This document shows, piece after piece, positions 12,001 through 26,500 of a DNA stretch of 64,000 nt. The position numbers and the translations under genes are program-made. Within the stretch, counting starts at the first letter, position 1. The number at the start of each line of letters is the position of its first letter. The notes beneath the pieces are model-generated. The model saw nothing but the letters and a program-made list of their open reading frames with translations, did no database searches and had not been told where the DNA came from. This DNA is from Lepidonotus clava (lineage: Eukaryota; Annelida; Polychaeta; Phyllodocida; Polynoidae): NCBI GenBank assembly GCA_936440205.1, contig OW387136.1:31601927-31665926 (forward strand), read 5' to 3'.

Positions 12001-14070
12001 ATACCTCCCACAGCGCCATTAACCCCTTGATGTGATACCTAACTTGCTGCATCATTGCAAATTGCATGTACATTACCTAAAATCGTCACCACATTACATC
12101 TCATTATTTCGCTATATCTGTTGTTGTATATATGTCAATGTTATCCATTTCTGTCGGAATCTTACATGTTTAGCATCTCTGCTGGGTGGTGCAGGAAAAC
12201 AGATGCAAAATCTGAAAGCCACCCAGTTGAAAATAAAAATGTTTCAAAAAAAAGAATTCTCTACGTTTAATAACATTTAAGACCCATTCTCTCCGGTTGA
12301 GTGGTATGATTATAATGAATGGCCGGAAACTAGATCTAATTGACACAGTTTGATCCAGCAGAGTTGCGATCCATTGATAGACGCTGAGTGGGTTCTCAGT
12401 CAGTAGTCGTGGTTACTCGACCGAGGCGGCCAGTGCAGAGAAGCCATACCGACCACAACCAGTGTTATATATCTTTTTCAATAGCATGGCGCCCTGCTAG
12501 CGGAATAGCTTTGAACAAAGCGGTAAGAATATTGATTCCTTATGGACCAAAGGAAATAGGTTGACTGCTTCCAGAAAAGTCCCACGGCTGACTCTCTCCA
12601 ATATACATGTTCCTGCCCACAACAACACCCAAACACTGTTACAGTCTCACGTGCTCTCCAATGTTAATGCCGCCAACGCTCCAGTAGCATGCTAACCGGC
12701 TAAGACGCTAGAGGCCACCCTGGAGTAAACTGGATCCCTCCAGTGTTGTGGCGTATAGGATTGAAAACAAGAGGTCGTTAATGTGCGGACTTTTGTGCAT
12801 GTTTGCTCAGTGGCTATGGACGTTACGACGAGGAACTTGTTCACAAAGTTCTAACGCTGGTGAATTGTGCTGTATACACATATATGTGCCTCCAACAAGG
12901 GAGTTTTCTCTGGGAATCACGTTATATCGAAGGCTTAAGATGGTAGATTATACCGGCAAGTCAGCGCTTGTAGTAACGGGAACCCTGGGCCCATATAATT
13001 GCCATTTGTAGGCCTACATTGCAATAGGATTATAGACGTATAACTTCGGATACCCAGTTAACAGGGACGGCCACTATTCGCCGACTACTCTACATGTATT
13101 GGATATTCTCGGCATGTGAAACCCAAGTATGGCACCTGTAAGGATCAGCATTTGACCAATAAGGACATATTATTGGTAAGTTTTATAGCCTCCAACGGTT
13201 CTAGGTGCTTCCTTCCTAGCTGTCTGTGAGATCGTAATTTCTCTAGACTAGAGGTCAGCTTTCATTGCCATGTTCAATGAATAATAAACCGAACCACAAA
13301 CAAGGAAGCTTGGCTCCATGTGTGGTGTTTGAATAGGTTCCACTGCATGCAAACATTTCATTTGCTATAAGATATAATTTTGTGCCTAGACATGGAAATT
13401 TAATACCTAGCGGGGAAATGAGCTAGATTAACTAGTTTTAAGTATAGGACTCGTGCCTTCCATGGCGTAAACGGTTCGGAGATATTGCTTTGAGAACATA
13501 TCGTCATTATAAATAGGCCTATATTAAAGTCTTTTATTCTACAAAAACAATCCTAATTTACTCCTAGTCCCCACTTTCCCCATTTAATATATATTTGAAT
13601 CTAAAATTTGTGACCTGATTTATCTGATGTTTCAATCTTACAAAACATCAGAACAGCACCTCGTCATCCCTTTCACGGCCGGAAAATTCAAAGAATATCT
13701 GTCTATCCACTCTTGTCTTACGAGCAGCATTCAGATGCAACCTGATTACAATACTGTAAACAATGCAATGAAGACGGATTTTCCTTCCCCCAAAGGAACC
13801 AATGCTAAGCTAAAGCACGTCAGCCCAACCTATAATGTCCAACCCTATTTTACCTTTCAATATGAGCTTTAATCTAAGAAATCATAATGCCTTAGCAGTA
13901 CTTGGGGATAAAAAAAACACATAATTTTTGTTTATTTCGCAGACCCATGGAACTAGCAAAGATTGGGAGGGCTCATCATTATGATGCATATTTTGTCCAA
14001 TCCTAGTCCAACTTTGGGGTATACACAGTGTGGGATGGGCTTATTGGCATAAAGGCAATCTTCTCTCTCT
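9054..14070. other. Intergenic upstream of the channel gene, no gene recognised
   Basis: About 5 kb with only short frames (longest 92 codons, no recognisable domain). The promoter and any 5' UTR exons of the channel gene should lie in this interval or just after it, but I cannot place them. Confidence 0.5.
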
Positions 14071-14156
14071 GGGGCCTTCCATTAAATACGTACGCACAAA
14101 GGGGGTGGGGGTCTGACATTTCTGAAAATGTGGGTACGTACTAATAAGACCGGGCC
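14071..14156. mobile_element. Shorter copy of the GGGGCCGTCCAT MITE
   Basis: GGGGCCTTCCATTAAATACG and TACGCACAAAGGGG at the left, GTACGTACTAATAAGACCGG at the right. Diverged relative of the element at 52930. Confidence 0.6.
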
Positions 14157-14164
14157 ATATAAGG
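14155..14164 (+). promoter_or_regulatory. CArG box about 300 bp upstream of the start codon
   Basis: CCATATAAGG matches CC(A/T)6GG, the SRF site. It overlaps the edge of a MITE, so it may be transposon sequence. The transcription start is unknown. Confidence 0.25.
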
Positions 14165-14464
14165 AGCAGGTTCACCTTTCTGCGCCTTCTTAATATTGGA
14201 TATTCTACAAGGACTGCAGACATGTAACAAGGATAACTTTCTGTGATTTTAAGTTAAGGCCTGTTTCCACCGAACGACATTATACTAACGACCATGAACA
14301 ATTCACAAATCTTTTTCACAAATCATTTTCAAAAATTCTGATTAATCATTTGAACACCATGGAAAGGAGAAATTGGCCTACATCATCTCACACCTTATAT
14401 TAAGGTTTGAAAGCTTCTACTCACACACCATAGCATACCTTTGTATTCATTTAAGGCTACGGCC

Positions 14465-14562
14465 ATGCCGGCCAAGGCGCCAGTTAGGTACCTGAGTACA
14501 GGGGACAACATCTGCCTCTACTGCTCCGACACCAAGGGCTACGTCTTCTCCGACCGCACCTG
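14465..14562 (+). CDS. Exon 1: start codon and first strands of N-terminal trefoil
   Basis: Residues 1-33. The ATG sits in GCC-ATG-CC. An in-frame TGA at 14408 lies upstream with no other ATG between, so this is the first possible start unless a 5' exon adds one. The YLSTGDNICLY stretch matches the opening strand of IP3 receptors (FLHIGDICSLY). Donor gtaagt, phase 2. Confidence 0.85.
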
Positions 14563-17500
14563 GTAAGTCTGACCACATAAAAATCCTGAGTCAAAAGTGG
14601 TATAAAGCCTGACGACAGTGTTTTATCTTAGATATTAGGTAAAACTCTTTACCTGTCCCCCCAGAAAATATTTCCTTAATTGACATGTACATCAAGACTA
14701 TTCCACCCTGAATTTAACCTACCGCATAGATGACGTTATTTGATTAAAGAAGTAACCAGATTAACATTGTTCGGCAATATTGTGTTGCTATTTTCACGTT
14801 TTAGGGGTATATTGACTATTCATATTGACATTAATAAGTTAGGGTGTGGCTCCAAAAGTTGTAGGCCCTAGGGTGGGGCTTTGATGAAAATGCGGCGTGA
14901 ATATAGTTTTACTGCATCAGTATTTTTACATAATTGAGAATGTGTTTATCCCATTACCTACCAAACCCTAATGTATATTTGAATAGAACTTCTAAATCCA
15001 TTCAATGAGGACTTCTGGCCTACTACCAAACGTTATGTAACTGAATAATATAAAGGTCAGTGCCTGGATGCCTGCAGAGACGTACAGAGAGAGTTACAGT
15101 TATAACTCATTCCGATAAAAGTTCTGTCACCATTTCACGAAAATCTTGCTTATGTCATTCCAGAAAAAAATATCCTCAAGTATTTTTCATCACGATTTGG
15201 CTATTGTTCTGTATTTGATTGTGGATGGCTGATTATCGTGGAATAAGTGTAAATAGGGCTGGCTGGATCGGTGCCCGTGTAATTATGTAAAAGGTTCGAT
15301 AGATCTTTACTTTCACTTTTAGTTGTTGGCAGAATTCGCATGTGCTATTAAGACTGAGAGTATGTAATGGAATGAAGTCTTCCATAATTGGACAAGTACT
15401 ACAGATCAACAGAGATTGTCGTTTGATAAGAAATAATTCAGAGGAGTATGGCCTTAAGATTTAATAATTACAATAAACATGTCCTTTTTTTTCAGCTCTG
15501 AACAAAACCAGCTGTATATTTACAATGGCCAAGACAAAGAAAAACCGGATAATGTACCGAACCCTCAGAGTAAGAACAACTTAAAGTGAATTCTTTACGT
15601 TAACTCTTATTGCATGATTAAGTCTTTGTATTAACATGATAATAATAATAATAATAATAATAATTTCAGTTTGACAAGATATCTGATATATCTCTATGCA
15701 TGTTTAAGTCTAGTTTTATGATAGGCCTAACTAACGGCAAAGCAAACATTATATACAATTCCCATGCGAGATGATAAATATTCTGATTCTTCTTGTAAAA
15801 AAAAAACATCGTAAATCGGGCTTTATTAAATTGAAGACATTAAAAGTTCCCCATCAAAATGTTTTTAAAACAACGTAAAATTGTATCCGATTTGAAATTC
15901 AGTAGTTCTGAAATTGCGATATCTATCGGTTAAACGTGTGGCCATGTACGTATTCTCCACTACCTTTGCATTACTATTTCTACATTCCATTATTTTGGTC
16001 TTCAGTATTGGCCTTTCAAGTCCACATCCAGAACAGATATAAATTAGGTAAAAGACACCGGAAGTTGTTGAATAGTCACAATCCCAATGGCCGAAGCGAA
16101 GAGGCGCAGGCTTCACTGCGGGATGCCAAGGTAAGGTATACTGCCAGTGAAAACAGAATGCCATAGCAATATGCCAATAAACCAAGGATACCGACATTTT
16201 ATATAAAAACATGAATTCATTAGATATATCAAATTTTATGGAGTTTTAGTTCTTACCACGAAAATTCAATTATATGCCTCCAAATAAGCACAGTTAGTCA
16301 GACAGATTACCTCCATTTGTCATTTGTTATGTTTTGTCACTTGAAGGTCTTTCACACAAAATGAAGTTTGTCTAGATGGTTACATTACATGTAGGTTAAA
16401 ACACATGTGTAATAAAAGGATTATAAAGACGTTACCTAAGACTTAGACTGAATGTGCATGTATTTATACCCAACTATTAAAACAAAATGAAAATGAAAAT
16501 AAAGAATTTATTATTTCAATGCTGATGTCACTATTATTATATAGACCTTTACCGTCTTCTGTGCAAGCATGCCCGTTGTGCAGTGCACAAGCCGTTACCT
16601 TCTGTTTTTTTGTTACCCGCAGTTACAGTTTAACCAACAGTCTCTGCTAGGCAACTGACAGAGGCTTTTACTTTCGTGAAACATCTTCCTGAGTAGATAT
16701 TGATTTTCCATTAATTTTGAACACACCATCTGCTTTGGCTTCTATATCCAGCTGAGCGCAGAGGCCGAGGCCCAAGACAACGTGATAGAACAGAACCGAC
16801 TTCACGGAAAGCCACTGCGTTATGGAACCGTTATCCAGGTAACTATGCGAATAATCATAATATAAGCATAATGATAAGTGTTGGGGTAATTAAGACTATC
16901 ATACAAATCTCTGCATATAAATAAATGGTTTTTTTCTGTACATAGAATATGAGCATTATTAATTATTATGGAAGATAAAAGATCCTTAGTTAAATCGACA
17001 GTTTGCCGCAGTCCCTTTGTTTAGGCATATCCCTGCAGACAATCGTGTGCTAAAATTTTACATTCGTTCTGAAACACGTACATTCACTGGAATTGTAAAA
17101 ATATAATAGCGCACTAGCAGCAATATAACATTGATGCACCGGGGAAAAAACGTAACTGTGGTTAACTATGGATAACACTTCCAACAGTAGTTATTCATGG
17201 GGCGTTGCTGCAGTCTATCTAGTTAATTGATACTTGGCCTGGTAACAACGTTTCTAAACAGTTTCAATGATGAAACACTATGATGAATTATGTATTGGGG
17301 ATATGGATCAGTTAAGAAAAACTGGCATTACTCCTACGTGACAGTTATACTATGCCCAACAATAGGCCTGATTAAATGTGGGTAGGTGGTCATGCATGAG
17401 TTCTTCCAAAGATGCAAAAGGTGATGCATTATCTATAGAATGAAACTTGCACATTAATTGTGATTTTTTATTTCACTGATCGTTTCCTCTAACGGAGGCA

Positions 17501-20500
17501 TCGGTGGTTATGCCAGCAATGCTAATGCTCGGATTCCATGACCAGCATGCGGCCAATGGGGGGTATACTGCAATTATGGCCCAATTGAAGGCAGCTACAG
17601 AAAGCAGGAAGACAAAATAATAAAGGCTTGCCCATCTCTTTTAATGGTATTAACATAAAGGTAACCATTAAAATACTTTTTAGAAACAGCCCGATAAAGC
17701 TCGAGGGTATTAGTCAATGAAACAGAGACATACATATACCTAGTCACAAAATGATTCTTACACACCACCTAATATCTTCCAGCTCCGCCATGTTTTCACC
17801 GAAAAGTACGTCCACGTGGATAACACACGGACGAGTTCTGCAGACAAAAGTCGTTTACTGGTAAGAGAAGTTATTGACTTTATCAACTTTTAGATTGGAA
17901 TGCTCGTGACCAGTCATAGAACAGTTATTGCAGCATTATTATTGACACAATCAATTTCTATAGGTAACTTAAATTTAATAATCATTGGAAGTAGGCCTAG
18001 TGTGATATTCTTGCTATGCCTCTATATAATATACCTTGCGCATATATATAATTCTAAATTGATCAATTCTAAAGGAAAGGAAATGTGACAGAAATGTTTG
18101 TTCTAAATGTATCAGAATTGTGAATAATAATGATAACAAATTGATCACAAATATGGCGGCCTCTCCATTTAGAAATGTTACATCATCTGCACAGCAGGGG
18201 GAGCACGAACTATTCATCATAGCAGGCGACATTTGTGTGGCAACCAGCAAACCTAGCATAAACCCAAAGGACATATATATGGCTTAAATATTTACAAAAA
18301 ATCACTAGTAAATCGAGCTTTATGAAGGGTTACAACATTAATACACCCCTAATGAAATTACTCCAACAACCTTTCAAAATTGTTAGTTTCTTTCCGTGTC
18401 AGCTGAACATCACCTGCTTTAATACCTTTGCCCTCTCTCTGTGTAACAGCTCCACCTGCAGGCGTACGACGGTAAGTCGGCCCAGTTCCGGCTCCTCCCC
18501 CGGTACAAGGTCAACTCGGACGGGGAGGAGGTGCGGGCCGGGGACCAGGTGGTCTTTGAGAGCGTCAAGAGCCCCGGCCACTTCTTCCACCACAGCCCCG
18601 CCTTCCATTTCGGCACCCGCGGACTCTGGTAACGGGCCCTTTTAGTCTGTTTATTGTAATGCGTTTGCCTACTTTGTCGAAGAAACTCCTTTTTTAAATG
18701 TAGTAAACATGTCGGAAAAACCATTTCCCCCTCTAGTGTTGCCTATTCAAAATTTTGGAAGACAGCGTCTATATTTCTGGGTAATTTGGGGTACATAAAA
18801 GTTCACCATGGGCTATGTGTGGACAAGTGAATGTCCTCTACTTTAACCCTTAGGCCTATGAAATTCATTATCTTTTTTTAGTGAAACACAATGAAAGGGT
18901 AGGGTTGTCCTTGTTTCTGTATAATTCATATTATAAGGAAATCTTGATATTTTCATTGGAAATTCTTCTTTTGTTTACACAACTTTCTAGCTTTAACCTG
19001 CAGATGGATAACTTACAGGAACTATACTTTTAATGACTAGCCAACACACCAATGAATCTTTAAACCAATGCACGGAGATGTAACAGTAGGAGAAAACAAC
19101 CAGGGAACACGATCTGATTCAGTCGAACAAAAAAATCAGGTGTTCTTTCAAATATTGTTTAGAGGTGATCGCCGATATTGGGATACGTTTAAATTGCCGT
19201 CAACAGCTAAATATATTTACGTAATTGCCAACCTCAATTACCTTTATGTCTTACCCGTTCCACTTGACCATGAATACCAAAAGAACATAACCATTAGGTG
19301 AGTTGTAATGTCTTTCAGTTCTGAACTCAACTTGGGCGTGGACCCTTCCGAGTTTACGGTAGTTCACCGATTCTCCCCAGCTAAGCCTCTACACGAAGGA
19401 CTCAGTTTATGGGTGAGTGGAATGTTGAGACGGAGTAATGAAGAATTGAAACAATCGACAGCATTAACCCTTTCATTCCAAGATCATTTAGGTCTTCTTT
19501 TTAATACAACAGTATCATATTATACGTAATTTGATTATTGGTACAAGAACCTTTCTTTCAATCCTGTAATATTCAAAAACATTAATGATTTGTGGGTAAT
19601 AAAATGAAACATTTTTCATCGACAAATTCGTTTATTCTGAATTTTGTTTGAACAATATCATAGGCAAAACTTTCATCTGAAAATCAATTTTTAAAGGAAT
19701 AACCTTCATCATTTAGTCTTCATAATTTATTTTGGAAAGAAAAACACACAAAAAACAATGAGTCTATTTTCTTTTGATGTCAATTACTATAGGACAGGAC
19801 GATAGTTCCGCGGCTGCAGGTACCCAATTTAATGGTTATTTTCTGCAGCTTAACCTAGTCCAAACACTTTTGCTAGCAAAATGCTGAAGCATGATTGGCA
19901 AAATGGCAATTATCCTCATAGATGATTATTGCTTTGGCAGAATCTATTGCATATACGGTTTCACCCACTTCTAGGATTCATTCAAGATCTTATATTCACG
20001 CTCTTACACATATTGACAGCTATTTTGAGAATATGAATCTACGCCTATTGTTCCCCTGTTTTAAGATTTGCATTCAATTTCAAAGGATTATACTATAAGT
20101 TGCGATTCGTAAGACAACTTTCACCTATATCAAATAACGTACATGTAGTATGTTACATGCTCAGACATTGTATAGCATGGTATATTTGTTTCTCCATTTC
20201 TTCCAATTCCTTCCAAAAACTTTGAAAGGCCTTCTCTACAACCATCCCTTAAGTAATAGACTATAGTCATTTTAGTATTGAATTATTTCCCTCTCACGGA
20301 TACGGCGGATAAATAGCAACTTCCCGACCTATTTTTGTAGAAATTGATGTACGATTGCATGTGTTCATATAGCATCTTTAGTAACTGTCTATTCCTGTTA
20401 GTGTAATAAAACCATATAATCATACTGAGCAAATCCTTTTAAAGATAATGGGATGAACATCCATATAAGATCTGCTGGTAAAGCTTGTAGACGCAACTTT

Positions 20501-23500
20501 TTGTGTGTGCATGAATTGTAATTAATTGTGGCACATTGTTGCTTTCTAAGCATTGGATGCCTGACAATTTTAGTCAACATGTTCTGCAATATTTGCCAAA
20601 GCTTTGACGCGATCTAGATCTACACCGCACCACACAATGCTCTATCCTCTAACACCCCAAAGCTAAATGTATTTTCCGAAATCAAGTGCCTAATAGTTTA
20701 ATATTAATCTCTAAACGTCCTTTAACCACTAGGGTGGCGCCATTGTTCAGATCCTTCACAAACATCTGGAGGGTTACCTATCTGCACAAGGGGTCTTTGT
20801 TACTGGAGTCCGGGAAAACGGTAGGTGTTATACTGCTGCCTTGGGGTACTCAGGTATATAGATAAATCATGATAAAATACTCAACATAGCCTAGAAAATT
20901 AACAACGAAATGATAGAATTCATGTTGTAAAATAGTTCACTATCTTTTAGAAATGATTATGGGTGTATCTGGGGAAGTGTAAGTGATAATTACTTATTGT
21001 ACCAACTCAGGTATATAGATATACTCAGGTATATAGATAAATAATGATAAAATACTCAGTATAGCCTAGAATATTAACAACCAAATGATAGAATTCATGT
21101 TGTAGAATAGTTCACTATCTTTAAGAAATGATTATGGGTGTATCTGGGGAAGTGTAAGTGATTATTACTGATTGTACCAATAATCAGATTGACAAAAATC
21201 GTTTCATTTCATGACTCATTCAGTAGGCATGCAAATGTTCAGCCGGTAGTCTTTAGATAATGATTTAGATATTATACTTATGAACTTTTCATTCTATTTG
21301 CTCTACTACATTATGTGCATTCTAATTAATAAACGTTGGTTACAGTGGACCGAACACCTCCAAAAGGTATATGAATACATAGCACACACAGACATTGTCA
21401 TTCAATTCAATTTTGCTTAGATGATCAGTGCCGGTAGTTGTATATGATATAGTTCTGCTTTCTTGTGCTTACAGTTGTTTGAGTATCTAAATGCATGTAA
21501 ATTTAATGCAGGTATTATTGATTATTTGCTTCATAAATACAATTGGTAGACAGCAAAGCATCTGGTGTGTGCATGGAATGCCCAATGTTTCATAACATCA
21601 ATGTTCATAGTAATTTTCTGGTCAAGATGACATGATCAAGCTTTCCGTCATAATTTTGTAGTTGGGTTTTAATCTGTTGAGCTTGAAATACTTGAAATCA
21701 GATGTGTATATGTAAGTTGCCGTTCACTTTGGTTTGGTCATTGTGGTTAATAGAACCACCACATAACTATAATAGAACACCAGTGGTAGGGTACATTCAC
21801 GAGACATGGTAGAGCCCATTTACACTGTATGTAGTTATTTGTGTTTTGCGTTATTTGAACAGCAGAAATAACCGCTGTCATAAATCCAACTGAGTTTATC
21901 TTTTCGTATCATTAGCTTGCATTTCGGACATCAGTATGCAAATGCAGGGGCGGATCCAGGAATTCCAGAAAGAAGGGCGCCATTAAAACGGTCTCGACGC
22001 CAATTTTTACATTAGAAAATGCAATATTTACCCCTTAGAAAAGAGGGATCTGTCCCCGAAATGAAAATAGTAGTCACAAACGATTCACAGACATCTCTTA
22101 ATTCTTCTTGCACTCATAATCATAGATTCTGCTGAGCAGAAAAATGTTTTCAAACAAACAAGGTTAAATGATAACGAAGAGCGGATGCCTTTTGCATCAT
22201 TGTATCAAGAGGAAGCTTGTTCAGTAGTTCCGCATTTTTACACACAGAGCTTCAGTGCTAGTGAGGCAAGGGTATCTAGGACTAATATTGTCCTTGTCAT
22301 TTGCCTCAAACCGTTGACATTATTCTCCTCCTTTCACCCCCAGTCCACCTCCGTATCCGGGAGGCCGACCTGCTCCGCCCGCGCACCCTGTACCCGCCCT
22401 CCTCCTGCGCCACCCTGTGGCAGATGGAGGACGAGCGCAGCATTCTCCTTGGTAAGTAGCGGGGGAATTTCCCTCTTTCAACTTCACAAATTACACCTTG
22501 ATACTATTACCCTGATACCTTTTAATTCGATTTTCATTCTGATATGAAATAAGTAATCACGGTTGTTTTCTTTTTATATCTAAGTTATATGGAACAGTAG
22601 GACCATACCAGTAGGAAATAAACGATATACAAACAATTGGTAGAATTCAAAATTACAAACTGATTAAAACATTATTTAAAACACATTAAAATGCCGGTTA
22701 ACCTTTCAGGGTACCACCTGAGGTGGGAGCAGAGGGTGCGGTTACGTCACCTGCCCACCCGGATGTACCTGACCGTCGACCCTGGAGCACCGGCACCAGT
22801 ATTCCTCACCGTGAGCGCGTCCGACCCGCGCACCGTCTTCAGACTGCACGCCAAGAATGATGTGAGAGAAGCTTGTACTTATTTAGTCAGCTAAATCTTT
22901 TTATGTTGTATAATACTATTGCCCAAGAAACCTTCTGTTGAACCTCAGAAAGGTAGATGCAGGCTAAGACAGCAGGGACAGATGCAGGTTTTTGCAAAAA
23001 AAAAAAGGCGTTTTCTCTATGTGAAGTAAAAGTCTCCACCCAAAAAAAGGTGGAGGGGGGTGGGGGTAAGGACCCCCCGCCCCCCCCCCCCCTGGATCCG
23101 CCTTTGCAAGATGGCCTGGATACTTATAGGAGAACGATATAGGGGGATAGGTCGTTGGAACGTATAGTTTTAGAGATTCAATTGCATTATGTTCCTCAAT
23201 AAGGCGACTTATAAGTGACGTATTACTTTGGAAATCTAACTTAGTTGCCATATTCTTTCGGTCTTTACCAGGAACAAGGGCAGATCATGGACATGTCGTG
23301 TGCCCGCATTGAACATGTTCTCTCTGGGACGTGGCTACATGGCAACAAAGGTAAGTCTCTAGTGTTCTCTAGTGTGTACATGGCAGGTAAGAACAATGAT
23401 TAGTAACCATTTTAATAGATTTACATCATAGGACAACTATTCCCGATTGACGCAATCCATATTGATACTACGATTTGAAGTAGAGATCACTTTAGTGTAG

Positions 23501-26500
23501 ATCAAGTGCAACTATCATTGTTATGACAGCCTCGTGGCTGTGAATTAAAGATATACTACTTTCTTGGCAGACAATGAATACGTCCGGACATCGGAACCGT
23601 GGATAAAAGGCACTTATAAAAAGGTAAACAAATCACTTTCACATACATAATAGGCATTGATTGTTTTATAGAATGTGTGAAATATAGTAATGTCAATATG
23701 AGAGTTAGAGCACCTACTATAATCCACAAGATACTCATCCCAACGATATAAATGAGAGTAGTATACGAAAATAAGACTTTGCATGTGGACATACACCCAA
23801 AGGGCTATTTCATATAGCGCCATGGTTCACAATGTCAGAATCCTAACTTCACTCCAGTGCCTTGTGTGTTTCAGGTGATGGTGAGTTTGGAGGTCCAGTA
23901 CATTGATGCCTTCCACCTCCAACTCTGTCAGATAGTTCGAAATGTCCCATTTCAAAATCACGATACACTTGTGTTTCAGGTGACGGTGAGTTCAGAGGTC
24001 CAGTACATGGACGCCTCCCACCTCTGACTCTGTCAGATGGTTCACAATGTCCCATTCCAAAATCATGATATACGTGTGTTTCAGGTGATGGTGAGTTCGG
24101 AGGTCCAGTACATGGATGCCTTCTGCCTCCACCTCTGTCAGATGGTTTGAAATGTCCCATTTCAAAATCACAATACACTTGTGTTTCAGGTGACGGTGAG
24201 TTCAGAGGTCCAGTACATGGATGCCTTCCACTCCGACTCTGTCAGATGGTTCACAATGTCCCATTCCAAAATCATGATATACGTGTGTTTCAGGTGACGG
24301 TGAGTTCAGAGGTCCAGTACATGGACGCCTTCCGCCTCCACCTCTGTCAGATGGTTTGAAATGTCCCATTTCAAAATCACAATACACTTGTGTTTCAGGT
24401 GACGGTGAGTTCAGAGGTCCAGTACATGGATGCCTTCCACTCCGACTCTGTCAGATGGTTCACAATGTCCCATTCCAAAATCATGATATACGTGTGTTTC
24501 AGGTGACGGTGAGTTCAGAGGTCCAGTACATGGACGCCTTCCGCCTCAGACTCTGTCAGATGGCCCACGTGACAGACTACAACTTCCTGTCGGGAATGAT
24601 GCCTCTCCTGGCCGACGTGTCCACCATGGTACGTGATAAGGACCTGTATTGCACTACATGACTTGAGCTGCGAAAATTATAGACACAGTTTATGATGGTA
24701 TTACAGACAATTTGCATAAGTGATATGGTGGTTTAAATTGGCAATTTGGAATGTCTAACGTATACATTTGTAGGAGAGAACCTATCTCTGATATGTGCGA
24801 CTTCTGTGCGACGTGGTTACAATGCAACTCAAGTCGTGTAGTGTAATACCGCCTTGATTTTATAACAATAGATAAAGGAGTGTCTGTCTTAATACGGTAC
24901 TTGTGACTTTATAGCGGTAGTTAAGGGGATGGCAGTTTTGATAATGTCACTTGTTACTTTATAACAGTAGATTAGGGAGTTTATGTCAATATCGTTATGG
25001 TATGGCGACCAAAAAACTTTCACGAATATTCGTGATAATAATTTTGTGCCTCACGAACCTAGGGTATGTCCAGAAAACATTTACGAATCTCCAAGAGCAT
25101 TCACGAACATTTTCAATCATTGAAAAAAGTGTTCATAAAGTGCATATATTTGTTTATAATAAATCCCTGTATATAACAGAATACCTTTTAAGTGTAATGA
25201 AATAATTTGGAAGTGGAAAAAATAGGAAAAAATGACAAATACAAGAGCATGAGATTCGTGACCACGAATCCGTCACGAACCCAAAATTTGGAATCGTGAC
25301 TATTTATTGAATTTGGGATTCGTGAAAGTTTTTTGGTCACCCCCCATGATATAAGAACATGTCAACATTTAACGGGAATGTGCTCTTTAAAATCAATGAA
25401 CAGTACCTTTTTTTTATATATATATCAAAATACCCTGTTCGATGGGCTAATACATATCAAGACCAAAATCATATACCTGTTCCACTGAATTGATAATGAG
25501 AAAAGATCTGTAACGAGCTTTCTCTTCTTACAGGATACCGGCGAGTTCAAAAATAGGGATGACAGGTTTCAATTCCTCATGACGGTAAGATCATGCTTAT
25601 GAATGCCATTTTTGTGTATTGGGTATAACAATCACCACAGAAGCCCTTCCCTGCATTTGGAATTATCTGCCTAAACATACCAGTGCGGCTGTGCGTAACG
25701 ATAATTTTGCTTACCGCAACTGAAGCTTCATTTTAAGCAGCATGTTATCCTTTGTCGAAATAGGTATTTGATACGGACTATCATTCATAGACTTTTATAA
25801 GCTTAAGATAAGTCCTATCTAGAAATGCACCCAATGTTATAGTTGGTGCTGTGAGCTATGGAATTAGTTATGTAAAAGTTCCCTCATAATTATAGGCTAT
25901 TTAATATGATTATACTTTGATAGAATTAAAGTGTGGCCCTGACCAAGAAATAGCGTGCCAGTCGCGTTTCACGCCCAGTTTATCGATGTATGGCATATTT
26001 TATGGTTTCAGGCGTTACGAGAAATTCATGACTTCATCAACGAAGAAGTCTCTGAGTTTCAGAATAGACGTAAACTGGTGCGAGAGATGCAGGTAAGAAC
26101 AGTGATGGTCATCAGTTAATAGATTTTAAAAAGTGTGTTCGATTTATAAATTTCAATTGGGTCCTGTTATGATTAAGAAAATTAATATGGGTTGAAACAT
26201 TCCTTGTCGATCCTATTCCTTATCCAAAGTTCTAATGCAAACTTTAAATGACAGTCGGCTGAAGCGTAAACTCTAATAAATACTTTCCCATGTACTTGCC
26301 TTTAGTACTAAGTGTATACCTGATGTTTCTCATACAGGTGCTAGACCTACTCGTAGCCCTCCTCCAGTCAGCCTCCTCCTGGCCGGGGAGGAGCCAGGAG
26401 AAGAGTATATTTGAGGCCATCTACGACATCTTCTACATCTGTATCGTGGGGGGCACCGAGGACGACTCTCTCTACCTGGCCCAATACCTCGACTTCTTCC

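Noticed and set aside
12748-13011. 87-codon frame as a small gene
   Set aside because: No recognisable domain or supporting signal. Similar frames occur by chance across the AT-rich flank.
18322-18724. Long frames on both strands around 18.3-18.7 kb
   Set aside because: Shadow frames of the GC-rich exon 6, which reads in the frame that joins exons 5 and 7.
23862-24565. Coding repeats: all seven units as translated exons
   Set aside because: Stops and 104-bp steps break the frame between units. Only the seventh joins exon 13 and the rest of exon 14.
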